In this document: in pieces, positions 51,495 through 63,847 of the stretch | Position numbering within the stretch: the stretch's first letter is position 1 | Layout: every line of letters begins with the position of its first letter | Assembly (NCBI GenBank): GCA_020055645.1 | Contig: CM034546.1 | Location: 111,569,375-111,633,374 of the forward strand | Reading direction: 5' to 3' | Length of the DNA: 64,000 bases | DNA from: Tomocerus qinae | Lineage: Eukaryota > Arthropoda > Collembola > Entomobryomorpha > Tomoceridae | Notes under the pieces: model-generated | The model's input: the letters and a program-made list of their open reading frames with translations, nothing else | Database searches by the model: none | Told to the model about the DNA's origin: nothing | Translations under genes and position numbers: made by a program

Positions 51495-51915
51495 ACTTGA
51501 ATAAATAAAGTTTAGCCCCCCTAGGAGCTGACCCAGGGCCCAGTCTTTTCTCTGGATCAGCCGTAGCCGAGAGTAGAAATTCCATCTATGTGATACCCAC
51601 AACGAGCACCCAGATTCAACAGGCTCACAACCCTTGCCACTGCCACAAGGGAAAGCCAAATAATCCCCAGTTCACTGAAGGGCCATTAACTCATTCAGAG
51701 TGATGGGCAATGACCAGTCCATGGCCATCCTGGTACAGCCCCTAGACAAGGACCTAATGTACCGGAAGTACCTCCCCGGAATATGGTCTCATTAACTACT
51801 CGATCCTCCAAACTCCTTCTAATAAAGGTGAGTTAGTGCGACACCTGGGATTATACCAGTTTCTGACCCCTTGTAGTCTAAGGCCAGGCCTTAGTACGTA
51901 AGGACAATCCTTATC
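51495..51915. mobile_element. GC-richer block, probable interspersed repeat
   Basis: About 420 bases of markedly higher GC than the surroundings, with sharp edges. It contains adjacent short palindromes at 51878-51894 (CTAAGGCC, one base, GGCCTTAG) and 51899-51913. A 63-codon minus frame (51468-51659) has no recognised domain. The composition and structure suggest a retroposed or transposon-derived fragment; no family assigned. Confidence 0.35.
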
Positions 51916-52030
51916 CTTGCATTATCAAAAATCTCAAGTAAAGACTTCCGAAAATACATAATATTTTTGATTTTAATGAAAAATAGATCTTAAAATATTA
52001 ATATATAAAGATAGATTCAAAAACTTAGAC

Positions 52031-52160
52031 TGAATAGGACCGAATAGGACTTTATTGGACTTTATTGGACTTTATTGGACTTTATTGGACCGAATTTGAC
52101 TTTATTGGACCGAATTTGACTTTATTGGACCGAATTGGACTTTATTGGACCGAATCTGAA
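52031..52160. repeat. 10-bp minisatellite, 13 units
   Basis: Thirteen consecutive 10-bp units in strict register: TTTATTGGAC in the first half, then alternating TTTATTGGAC and CGAATTTGAC (20-bp higher-order unit), with diverged units at both ends. Confidence 0.95.
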
Positions 52161-53617
52161 TTAACTATCTGAATATCTAATATCTACTGAATAACTTCAT
52201 CTGAATTCCGATTTCGTCCGTAATTTTTAGCCTCTTGTGAAATTGTTATAAATCGGGTTCTCTGACTAAGGAGACGCTGCATCTCCTCCGCCCTTTTGAA
52301 AACGTACCTGGTTAAGGTTAAAACAAATTGATTCTTGGCTGAGCTTTCTGGTCCTCCACTCTACATTATGTGAATGTGTGCTTTAAAAGTCTAGCCTGAG
52401 GTATAATTGCATACAATCTCATGTGAACAGGATCTCAACGTGTAATTTCTCATTAAATAAAAAGCAATGCAAGTTTCGTAAGAATGAAATAATGATATGA
52501 TAAATTTATAGGAACTGATAAAAGAAGGTAGGGTGTAATGTTGTCATCTAACCGAGTGAATGTGTAGGAAAGAGTAAAACCTTGAAAGATCTTACTATGG
52601 AGCACCATAGACTGCGACACTGCATACACAGTGAGTGTGAGTAAGACCAAGTGCTGTTTGAGTTGGCATGTAATGAAATGAGTGCAAAGCAAACTGAATT
52701 GATAAATTAAGTGCAGAGGAACAAAACAACAAAACCAAGATGCATAATAATGTATTGATGAATGTGGTTATTTTCCTAATTCGAAGAGCAGTGAGTAGTA
52801 CAACGGAATAGAAAACCGCATTTGCATTTCATACATTAGCAGTGGTGTGTGAACTAAAAACATACATCGATAAGGTTTTTGAATAGAGCAACAAGTGAAC
52901 TGGACATGAGGTATTTTATGTATGTATACATTGTATACAGACGAGCATCACATGTGCAAGTGCATGTACATAATAAATACTTGGTAGTGTTGATGATATG
53001 TACGATGAGTCTATATGATACTTAACACTATTATGCATATTCTATCATGGATATGCAGAGTTGTATACATAAACCTACCTATATAGTCCATCTATTCCTT
53101 TACACGAGCTCACTAACGAAACTATAATTTGTGACGATAATACCACCATATGAGTATTTAAACAACAATAATTACACATACACTACATTTAAAATTTCCA
53201 AGAAGACATTTTTCTCTTTTCTTCGAAGGAAACACAATTTAAATGTGAATTTCATTACTGTAAACTTAATCAGACAAATTATATTCAATAGTGCATGTGC
53301 AAGTGTAATCTCCTTTTGCTTTGCAATAAACGAGATCACAAGACAAACTCTGCTCAAATCATATGCTCACCCTATTTTTAGCTCCAATTGAGATTCTAAA
53401 TGTTGGAGAGCTAAAGAATTTTTCTTTTGTGTCCATTAACAATAAATGGGCTGAAATCTACGTTGTTGTGACTTGACTGGCACCTACAGATGATTTTTCT
53501 GTATGCGTTCGAAAATATTCACGTGTGATTTAAGAAATTTTAGTAAGCAATTGCTTTCCTACCAAACGGACATTGAATGTTAATATTACTACGAATATCT
53601 ACGTGAAAAAATTCAAA
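52161..53617. other. Intergenic DNA upstream of MKK3/6
   Basis: AT-rich; no coding gene recognised. Its right end should contain the promoter and 5' UTR of the kinase gene. An 86-codon plus frame at 53131-53391 shows no motif. Confidence 0.5.
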
Positions 53618-55067
53618 ATGCCTCGAAAACCGGGACCTGGTCTTAAAATTATTCTCGATCACGATCCTGTACAGCAAGTGATGTGAGTAAACTCCCATTT
53701 CACACAAAAATATTTGCGTTAGCCAATCTATCTTATCTTACTATACTAAAATAGTACCTTAATACAAGCATTTTTTATCGACAAAGTCAATATAGAGTAG
53801 TAAAACTTAAAATTAAGCTATATAGTATAAAATTCATCTTTTGTAACAGCGTTCCACCAAGAAACTTAGATAAAAGTACAACAATCACAATAGACGACCG
53901 AACATTTGAGGTACTTGCGGACGATTTGGAAGTGATCTCGGAATTGGGCCGTGGAGCTTATGGAATAGTGGAAAAAATGCGACATCGGAATACCAACACA
54001 TTCATGGCAGTTAAGGTAGCACACTTATAGCTTCTTAATATGACAAAAAATATTTCTAAGAAGTAATCCAATTTAAATGAAAATTACACAATCTTTGATT
54101 TTATTAGAGAATACCAGCTACAGCCAACACATTAGAGCAAAAACGGGTTCTTATGGATTTGGATATTTCTATGAGATCTGCCAATTGCCCCTTTACCGTT
54201 CAATTCTATGGTGCTCTTTTCCGAGAAGGTGATGTCTGGATTTGCATGGAAGTCATGGACATATCACTGGACAAATTTTATCCCAAAGTCTACGAAAGGG
54301 ACATTACCTTCCCTGAAAACATTTTACAGAAAATAACCTACGCCGTAAGCAAACTTACTACGTGGATATTATTTTGCATACATATTAAAAGTGCAGGTCT
54401 CTTCTACGATAATTCGCCAATTTAATGTGTATTTTGAACAATTTGGGAATAGACTGTCAAGGCTCTTCACTATCTTCACAGTGAGCTAAAAGTCATTCAC
54501 AGGGATGTGAAACCTTCTAATATTCTTGTATCAAGATATGGCAGAGTGAAAATGTGCGACTTTGGGATTTCCGGATACCTAGTTGATTCCGTTGCGAAAA
54601 CTATTGATGCCGGTTGCAAACCCTACATGGCACCAGAGAGAATTGATCCGTCCGGAGATCCATCTAAATACGATATCCGGTCTGATGTTTGGTCTTTAGG
54701 AATTTCTCTTGTGGAATTGTCCACGGGTAGATTTCCTTATGAAAAGTGGGGCACTCCTTTTGACCAACTGAAACAAGTCGTTGTCGGCGATCCTCCACGT
54801 TTACCTTCAGACAGCCGGTACTCAACTGAAATTCAAGACTTGGTCCTTCTCTGGTATATACTTATATAACACTAAGTAATTAATTGAAGTAAATTGAATT
54901 TAATTCGAATTTGAAATTGTAGCCTGAAAAAGGATTTCACAGCAAGACCATCCTACAATGCTTTACTGGAACACCCGTTCATTGCGTCGGTTGGAGCTAC
55001 TTATTTCGAAGCAGGAGATAAAGATGTAGCCAGTTTCGTTAGTCAAGTGTTAAATCTGGAGAGCTAA
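53618..55067 (+). CDS. lic: MAP kinase kinase 3/6 (licorne)
   Basis: Dual-specificity kinase that phosphorylates the Thr-Gly-Tyr loop of p38 in stress and developmental signalling. Five exons: 53618-53682, 53850-54015, 54108-54344, 54453-54853, 54923-55067, giving 337 residues (human MKK6 has 334). Visible parts: N-terminal basic docking stretch (KPGPGLKIIL, 4-13), glycine loop ELGRGAYG (53-60), catalytic Lys77 in MAVK, HRDVKPSN (172-179), DFG (192-194), activation loop with Ser202 and Thr206 in SVAKT, then CKPYMAPERI, and C-terminal DVASFV docking-type tail. All residues required for activity and for activation by a MAPKKK are present. The SVAKT spacing identifies the MKK3/6 class and excludes MEK1/2, MKK4 and MKK7. 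Confidence 0.96.
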
Positions 55068-55761
55068 TTTCTTCCTTTACCTTTTTGTTAGTTAATATGT
55101 TTGTCATTTGTTAGTTTCATTATAGTGCTACTGATTAGAAGCAGAAATGCGGTAAAAAATACCACCTTCATTTATCTTGTCATTTTATTTTAGCTATAGG
55201 ATTCATTTTCTGAGTTTAACTTTGAATTGAACAACTTTTATCATTCTGTCTATGTGTTAACTGTAACGCATACTTTACATTTAAGTTTGAGAAATATTAA
55301 CTATGATTAACTTATCATTAGCGTAGGTGAACTTGTTGCAACTTTGTTTTCTTTCGATTCGATGAGTTCTATTTATCCCAAAAATTGTTTTGAGCCGTAT
55401 TTAACTAGTTAAACACTAACCTTTTGTTATCTATAACTTCACTAGACTATACTCAATAGTGGCAAGTTAAATGTAAAATAGTCAGTTGCATAAGATTACA
55501 TTTAAGAAAATCTCAAGCCTTTAAGAACAAACTAATGCTAACTAACATTATTTGTGTTTGATATTTGTATCGGTTGACTAAAGATTGTAAGCCAATTGAA
55601 ATGACTTATAGTTGAAATGTACAATGCATGTTACATGTTTATAAGAGTGAAATCAAAGTTCATAAATCGACTGCTTTCGACACTCGGTAGAGTCTGATTG
55701 TGATTACCAATGCGTCGATGTTACAATTTTATGTAATACTTAGTGTGTATTTTTAACTAAA

Positions 55762-55767
55762 AATAAA
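55762..55767 (+). terminator. Candidate polyadenylation signal of MKK3/6
   Basis: AATAAA about 695 bases after the stop; another AATAAA lies near 55788. Confidence 0.4.
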
Positions 55768-58700
55768 GTACCTACCTATGCAAAGGAATAAATGAAAGCT
55801 AAGCACCGTAGGTAGTGTTGATGACAATCCTCGCAAAAATAAAGATCTGCGATTTGAACTATTGATTTCGTTTATTTGCATCAATGCATCAGTTTACCTT
55901 ATTATATGTCCCTACTTTCAACATGTTTAGTAAGTAGTGCTTAAGAACCTTAACCGAATAGGTTAATTCTGCCCCGTATGTTACTAGGATGATTGCAATT
56001 ACATTCCCTTTCGAAACAAACCTTCGAACACTTTTATTTCCTGCTGTATTTTACAAAGATTAATGAAATCGTTGCTTAATAATAACTAGTAGCTATCATT
56101 ATAGTAAAACCACAGCGAGAAGTGAAGATAATCTAATGTAATAATAGTATACATTTAAAATTATGTTATACAGAAAGCTGAATGGCTGAATTAATATATA
56201 TGAAAACGAGATAAATCAAAATTGATACCTTGTTTGTTGCCAAAAGCTGCTAAAAACGTCTCATCATAAATCGTAAAGGTTCATGTTTCTAAATTAACGT
56301 GCATCTGTAGCGTACTTTGAAATTAACTCTAAATTAAAGGCATCTGCAGTATGATAAACTCTGCAATTAAGAACCAACCACATATTAAACATAGTATGGT
56401 GTACCTAAACATGAATATTTCGAAGAGCCCGTTTAGGAGACTCAGTAACCTGCTTTGCTGCATAACTCGGATGGAATGTACCCGTCACCTACTTGGTTCA
56501 CTAGGCGTGTAATGCAACTTTATGTTTTATTAGCATTAGCACAGTATTACTAAGCCTGAAAGCGTTCCATATACAGGGTATATTCCGATTTAAGCTCTTT
56601 TTTATAGAATTTTTTGCCGCAGTATGGAGTAGATAGTGAGATGGTTACTCTTAGATGATATAATCGTAATTGAAAATAATTCCCTACATGAACTGTAGGA
56701 CGATTCGATTACATTATCCGATATATTATATAATTTTGGAGTGTGGTATATAATCTTTATATATATATATGTGGAAAAGCATTCTGACAGATAAAAATTT
56801 TAAGTGTTAGTTGATCCATTACACAGATTGAAGTGGTAGGACTTACGGTTGGCCACCCTGTGTATAACAATATGAAGCTGACGAGAATATGAATAGAATT
56901 TTACATTTGCATATTTATTAGAGAACTGCATGGAGTACAGTTTATCATAATCTTATGGAGCAAAGTCTGGAAGTTTACATCGATTGAGACCTAATAATAA
57001 AGGCATTTTGTTTAATGTAATATTCATATAGTGACCGAGAAGCCATATTTTTCTATCACGGGAAAATAATGAACATCATCTGCAATCTGTATGGCGAAAC
57101 TGCATTTAGATCTCTTTATCTACTATGATGTCACTTAGCCACACACACAAGAGAGAAACTGCAAAGCTATTGGGAATTGAACTGGAGCCAGGATCCAATA
57201 CTTAATATACGAAGGTATAGAATATTGGTAATAATATATGGTTTTAGCTTAGTATTATTAATATAATATCTACAAAAATTAAAGACGCACACATGGTAAA
57301 TGGCTGCTGGAGTGAATTCCGGGTATTTTGAAGGTAGATAAGAGAAATATGTTTATTTACCGATGTTACTTATAACCGTGTAATTGAAATCTGCCGTTAT
57401 TTGCACAATAGAGATTGATATCATTTTGCGTACATGAAATGTCTGTTCATCTCATCTACCCATTTCTTGTGTACTCTTGAGTCGCTGAAAGGGAAACGTC
57501 GTAGTTGTAGATTACTTGGATGGTGAAACACGTCAAATTATTACTCAAGTGGCTGTCCTCACTGTTCTGGAGTTCGTCCATAAGTGCTGTGTCAGACTGA
57601 CTGACGGAGAAGATATCTATCTGAATAACCCAACACGGAAATTGGATATTTGCTTTTATCGCTTTTCCTACCAGAGTCATGATCACGATACAGATTCTAT
57701 CTATCACATACATATATTCATACAAGCCTTTTTACGGCCAGAAACTAAATAACTCCTAGTTTTCAGTCTGTTTATCCATCTCAGTTGTAATATTCTTTTC
57801 TAATAATAAACTCGTGGAAAAACATGAGTACATCAACCTGAGTTGTGTACTTATGAATACAAGGAGCAAATAGGCAATTTTAATGGTAAGATTTTCTATG
57901 AAAGTCTATCATGCAAAAAAGATATCTCCATAATAAAACTTGAAATTTAATTACTTTCTTCCCTTAGTGGTTTTCTTTCATTTCATTACACCACTTTTAC
58001 TGACATATTGAAATATAGAAGCAGATAGATAAGATAAGACACTCAAAGGATACTAAGCTCCTTTAACTTTCTTATGAGTAAAAAAATCAGGTATGGAAAA
58101 GTGTCGTGCTTACCTATGCAAAAGCGAAAGATATCCTTTCCCTTTTAACTACTTACTAAACCCAAGTACAAATATCCAACCAAATGCATCCAGTCAACCA
58201 AACTGATGCCTATTCAAAACCTAAGTTGACTGAGACTTGAAGTGAGTAGCCAAGTAAATAAAGTCCTGGCTTTTTCCTATACGCATCTACTAAAGCTTTA
58301 TACCTACCAACTAGGCCAAATACTGGTTGTTGTGGTTTAGTCAAAAGAATTTCTCTAGAGAGAAAGAGCTTGCTTACAAATGTATTGGAGGTAAAATCTC
58401 TTCCGTTCCCTTTGCCTTCACTTTGGCTAGTTTCACTCTTTAAGCATACCACTTTCTGAATTATTACTGCACCCATCCATATTCTAGCAACTAAAGTGAA
58501 ATGGCATATTCAAAAACGTCTCCCCAAAAAGACTAGGCAAAAGGTACCATAGCCAAATAGTTTCCTTCGTGCTTCGTCTAATGAAGACGATGAAATTTCA
58601 AGAATGCAATCTAATGAGTCTGCTACTGATACGATGTAGATTATTAAGCAATGTTCATTTTCACAATTTTCAGCATTTCTAATCTTGTGTAACAAAAAGC

Positions 58701-61700
58701 AGAAAATCAAGCATTGGTGCCCGTAAAAATTTTTAAAAAGTGTAATAAATATTACTTGTAATTGGACCAACAGATACCGTTATAATTTCTAATGACAAAA
58801 ACAAAATATCTCAAATTTTTGTGAGAAAAGTAAAGTGTCTATCTATTTGGATGGAACAATACGATTTTACATGACATTTTAGAAGTCAAATTACGACAGA
58901 CTATTGAAATCCCTGATAAAAAAGTCATGAAAAGTAGTCTCATTTTGCGAAGATGTCTATTATTAAAATAATGTCCTATAGTTGCGTTAGAAAGTTATTT
59001 CGTAGTCTATAAGTGAGTGAGTACGTTTCTGCTACGCAATTAGAACATAGAGACTGCGAAAGTTAACTCTGCATATTAATACTAATTGCGTTGCTAAATA
59101 TGTAACAAGTTGGAGAAGATATTTAGAACATGGGTTTCATGTTTCATCTAACAAAAGAGAAATAGAGAGGATCTATGTAAACAAGTTCCGCATCATAATT
59201 AATTAAAATGGAATTAATTTTGGTGAAGAACAAATCTGTTTTGACATAGCTATAAGAATCCGTATTGTGTATGTAGGTAGGTAAAGATATTTAGATATGT
59301 GATTAAAGATGACGAATGAAAATGTGAATTATGCAGGAAGGCGGGCCAGAGACAGATACGTTATCTGCGTGAATAGTTGTAGTAATAAGTTACATAGATT
59401 ATAAATACATGAGTATATAGATGTTACTTATTGTTAGTATTTAGATGTCTGGATTTTCTTTTAGTATCTTGTCTTTGTGGTCTTATCCCTTCTCGGCTAG
59501 ATCTCTCGTCCCATCTTAAAGAGAGTCAGAAAGATTTATTTCTGTAAGAAGACGGTTCTGAATATTCTCTTCTTGCATCTCCTGAATCCTTTATTAATAA
59601 GATGGGATTAGGAAGAAACTATTGAATGCATATTACTTGTAATATTGTGTACCTCCTAGTATCTAGTAGCATCTCACATTCTTTGTATAGTATAACTAGA
59701 TATATCCGGAAATACTAGGCGTATCTGAAGAATATATCCATCGAAAGAAACGGCCTTGCCTTGGTGTACTTCAACTTCTGTACTTTAGCGCTATCAATGT
59801 ATAGATAGATATATATTTGTGTATATATTTAAGTATATCTAAGTAGGCTCCTTGCTCTAATGCTATTGTGTAGTATCATTGATAAGTCTAGTAGGAAGGA
59901 CTATTACCTTAGGAGACTAAAGAAGGGATTATCTTCTTGAGTACATATGCATATTTGTAAAGCTAACATGAATTTATAGGGTAGAAGATGGGATTCTTTC
60001 TGAGTATAGTGATCTGTATAGGGAGCTTATTAGCGTATTACAAAAGCGTACCTGAGTGACTCCTTACTTATATGTCTAAAAAGAAGATGTGCCCATTGTG
60101 CTCACAACAGTCAGTCAAGAGACCAACAGACCATTAGTAGAATGCAGAGAAAAGGCAAGTCTGGCTAAGTGGTAAGTCAACTCTTGGAGAAACAGGATTT
60201 GCTCTCTAAGACTGAAGCAAATGGAATAACTGAGGCTCACCAACCACAACAGAACTTTACTATAATGAGTTGCATCCCATCCCATATCCACGTTCAGAGC
60301 TGAAGTGGTCTTGCCTAGCATATATTAGAATCAGCAACAACGAAGCACCTCTTCAGAAGAAAGCACGAGACGAAGAAGACGCCTGTTGGAGCCCATTCAG
60401 TGCCTCACCGACCTCTCTCTCGTCAACAAACGTCTCATCTCTACTTCCACCATACACACACGACTACTACTACTTACATGCCTTTCCTATCTCCGGACTT
60501 CACATCATTATCTACCAAGCATTCTTAATTCCGAATTCCGGACATATACACAACAATCCAAACTACATTCATTTCATTACCATTAGACAATATTGTACTA
60601 GCAAAAGTTTTCCCGTGCAATTTATACTCACTCGTTCCAGCTCCGGAGGAGAAACTGCAAATACTACTAGTAAGTACCATTCTCTTTTAATAATTATTGC
60701 CTGCATGACATGTTTAGTGGGGAGAACTGTGAGTTTTACTCTAACGTGTAATTAGGAAAAGCAAAAGCACGTAATTCCCGTCTCATAATTCCTGTTTATA
60801 ATGCTAATTAGTGGACTTTCCCTTTGTTCTCCAGAATATATTGGGACATAAGTATTACGGGTACATGAGAACATTATTGTTAGTTCTAGCTGAAAGCAGT
60901 TTCCGTCCGTGTGTTTCAACTTTGACAGAAGTGAGTTAGTATTAAGCATGGATCCCACTATCAAATACTAAGTGCCAAGTAAATCACTTTCTCAGTGCAG
61001 ATCCGACATGTAACATAACTAAAAGGGAGCAACAGAACAATAATGGTAATTTCCTGTATAAAATTGGGGATTGAACAGAAGAACCCAATTTCTACAATGT
61101 CAGACTCCTGTCAAAATAGAGAGAGACGGTAGTTGTTCAGGTATAGTCAGGTAGTAAGTACTATATAGGTAGGATAATAGCCAATAGACTATAAGTCAGG
61201 AGGACAGCACAGGAGACAAGAGAAGAGCAGACCCCAGACGACAAATTCAATTTCACTCGTGCAAAATGTAAAAGGCAAGCGGAAGGATGTAATCTAAGGC
61301 AATTCTGCACGCTCTGATGGATTTGCTATTACTAATATAATCGAACCGTTCTCATTCATTCTTGCTTACAACTCAATTCTGCCCTACTACTGCCGAATGC
61401 TTTCTTTCTCACTACTTTACCTACCCAACTACACACTAAGCATAAAAGTTAACTCATGCTTATGATATAACCATACCTTTTATAGTTGTACCTATTGCAT
61501 TTCCATATATTTCATCTTCTCGCCACATTAATTTACTAAAGATATCTTGGTATTTAAACCATGTCCACTGATTGTAATCAATTGCTTTGATGTATTTACA
61601 TGAAAAAGACTTAAATCTAAGATCCATAGTATACTTGAATTTCATTCGATTTTAATTTTTAGCAGTACTAATTATTTTTTATTCAAAGAATTGCAGATCG

Positions 61701-61970
61701 CTGGGTTCCTTCTACTAGTGGCTAACGAACAAATAGTATTCGAAAATGTGACTGCATATTATTTTGATTGGATTATTCAGGAAATAATTGTTTAACAATG
61801 AACATTTCTCGTATGTAGTATTTGCTAATACTTTTTTGAGTGCACACAGCTAGGTTTGCATAGTATTTACTTCAGTTATGAATTAGCATCCTACAGGAAT
61901 ATTTCCATTGATAACTCCATGTAAATATTTACAATTGAAGGTAGCTAGTAAAACTGGCTATATTCACATG
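55768..61970. other. Long region without a supported gene
   Basis: About 6 kb. Frames of 78-89 codons at 57456-57752 and 58210-58770 overlap on both strands and lack motifs. The longest, 161 codons at 60270-60755 (plus), lies in a pyrimidine-rich stretch with a good donor (GTAAGT from 60670); this could be a 5' UTR exon of a gene to the right of the window. A possible small transposon lies at 56571-56866. Confidence 0.4.
56571..56866. mobile_element. Possible short non-autonomous element with ACAGGGT-type ends
   Basis: The left end reads ATACAGGGTATATTCCG and the right end, inverted, ATACACAGGGTGGCCAACCG. Such ACAGGGTG ends with opposite orientation are common in arthropod DNA transposons. 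The repeats are short and imperfect and the target duplication is unclear. No coding capacity in about 296 bases. Confidence 0.3.
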
Positions 61971-62330
61971 TAAATTGGTCTATATTGGTCTAAGTTCGTC
62001 CAAATTGGTCTAAGTTCGTCTAAATTGGTCTAAGTTCGTCCAAATTGGTCTAAGTTCGTCTAAATTGGTCTAAGTTCGTCTAAATTGGTCTAAGTTCGTC
62101 TAAATTGGTCTAAGTTCGTCTAAATTGGTCTAAGTTCGTCTAAATTGGTCTAAGTTCGTCTAAATTGGTCTAAGTTCGTCTAAATTGGTCTAAGTTCGTC
62201 TAAATTGGTCTAAGTTCGTCTGAATTTTTCTAAATTGATCTAAGTTGGTCTAAATTGATCTAATTTGGTCTTAATGGGGTCAAGTGGGCTATGCTGATCT
62301 AAATTTCTCTAAAATGGGGCAAATTGGTGA
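61971..62330. repeat. 20-bp minisatellite built of two 10-bp halves
   Basis: Twelve nearly identical 20-bp units (61981-62220) each made of TAAATTGGTC and TAAGTTCGTC, with one extra half unit before and about 110 bases of diverged units after. Differences in the core are limited to the first one or two bases of a few units, which suggests recent amplification. Confidence 0.97.
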
Positions 62331-62391
62331 GCTTTTGTAAATGTTCGCAATTCTAATTTTCTCGTACCCTATCTATGTGATAATTTTCGTT

Positions 62392-62434
62392 CCAAGTGAC
62401 TTCATTCTGTCATTGGCAGAATGAATTCACTTGG
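62392..62434. repeat. 18-bp inverted repeat with 7-base loop
   Basis: Arms 62392-62409 and 62417-62434 pair with a single mismatch. It lies about 60 bases after the minisatellite. Too short for a typical microRNA precursor. Confidence 0.9.
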
Positions 62435-63392
62435 CTAATGGCAAATAATGACACACGGTGAAATTGGCTTTATGAGTATGGAAATGGTATTGCTGAGAGA
62501 GAAGTTTATGGCTCCCTTGTCCTTTACTGTTAAAGTAACAGTTTAGGAATTTTGTTTACCCTAGATGTTAAGCGAAGGAATTTGCTGAAGCACAAATTGT
62601 ATGTAAGTAGCACGTAATAAATTCATTCTCCTGAGATTTGCAGTGATTTGTCTGCGAATTAATAATAGTAGGTCTTCTGGTAGGCAAATAATTGTGTATG
62701 TACTCAAGAAATTAGTGCTAACATTTTATCTTAGCTTTGATTACGGGTGTACAAATAGACTAATGGAATAGAGCTCTTAGAGCTGCAATCAAGCACAGAG
62801 GAGTTAAAATAGTGTATGAAGAGTGGATAATACAAGTGCATTAGAGAGAAGTGCAGTTAATAAAGTGGTATAGTGCACTTCGCCGCTCCTCCATCGCATT
62901 TGGATTGAGCGTTAAGAGGGAAGAAGAAGGGAGTGTAAAAGGTAAAATAAAATGTTCGATCAATTTGGAGTTGTTAAAGAACACATTTATAGTCCATCTG
63001 TAGACGTACGTAATAAGAAATGTAGTAACTACATGCGGATGGAGGAAATGGGACTAGCAACTATTAGTGTTGTAAATGTTGGATGAAAGAAAGACACTCT
63101 GAATTGAGTTTCGTCAAGCTATGAGCAAATACGAGTCAACGATGCGTATTTGCAGACTTAATTAGTTGATTTTATTGACAGAGTAGCGTACTTAAGGATA
63201 AAAGGATTATAAATTAAATTCAATTAACATGCTTGAGAAAAGAATTGAACGAGCTGAGAATCAAAGTCATGTCATAGACAAATGACATTGAGCACTTCGA
63301 CAGAGACAGAGTACGAGAATTCGTCTCCGCTCACGTTTTGTCAGACCTGGAAAAGAGCCCACTAAAAACACATTCTGTCCTACTATAGTACA

Positions 63393-63527
63393 TACTCTTG
63401 CATATTACATTTATTCAATCAAACTACTACTAGTAGATACACTTTTATGTCTCGCTACAACCATTTCATGAAATTACTCATTTTCAAGTCCCATGTGAAT
63501 GTATCACTCAATGTTCACCAAAATCTT
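63393..63527. repeat. Diverged direct repeat, copy 1
   Basis: About 135 bases with blocks shared in the same order with 63848-64000: GCATATT.CATTTATTCAATC, ACTAGTA, ATCTCG or GTCTCG, CATTTCATGAA, and CAATGTTCA. The divergence includes small gaps. It may be an old dispersed repeat. Confidence 0.7.
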
Positions 63528-63847
63528 TTTGTATTTACATACTTTTGCACTTTGTTCATACCGTGCACAGCTTTAGATTTTTTTTCATCGCCATTTTAGT
63601 TGATAGGGTCTATTATATTTATTGGCAAATAAATACCTTAAAATCAATACACTAAAACTAATTGCAGAAGTGATTTTTATGCATTTTTCAAGTGTAAGTG
63701 CTTTTCTGCACAACAGCATTCTCCACAAGAGGTGACATGACTATTTTCACTAAAATCCTTTGCATAACTTATGCTAAAATTAGGAATTAGCTGTGTCAAT
63801 AATGAATTGCAAATTATAAGCCTAACCTTCATGCAATTTAGCGTAGT

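Noticed and set aside
56758-56772. Short TA-dinucleotide run
   Set aside because: Only a few units in AT-rich DNA; not worth annotating as a microsatellite.
57456-57752. Overlapping 78-89 codon frames on both strands
   Set aside because: They are mirror openings of the same DNA with no domain or splice support.
58210-58770. Two consecutive minus frames of 86-88 codons that might be a decayed transposase
   Set aside because: No catalytic motif, no terminal repeats and no shared frame; not supported.
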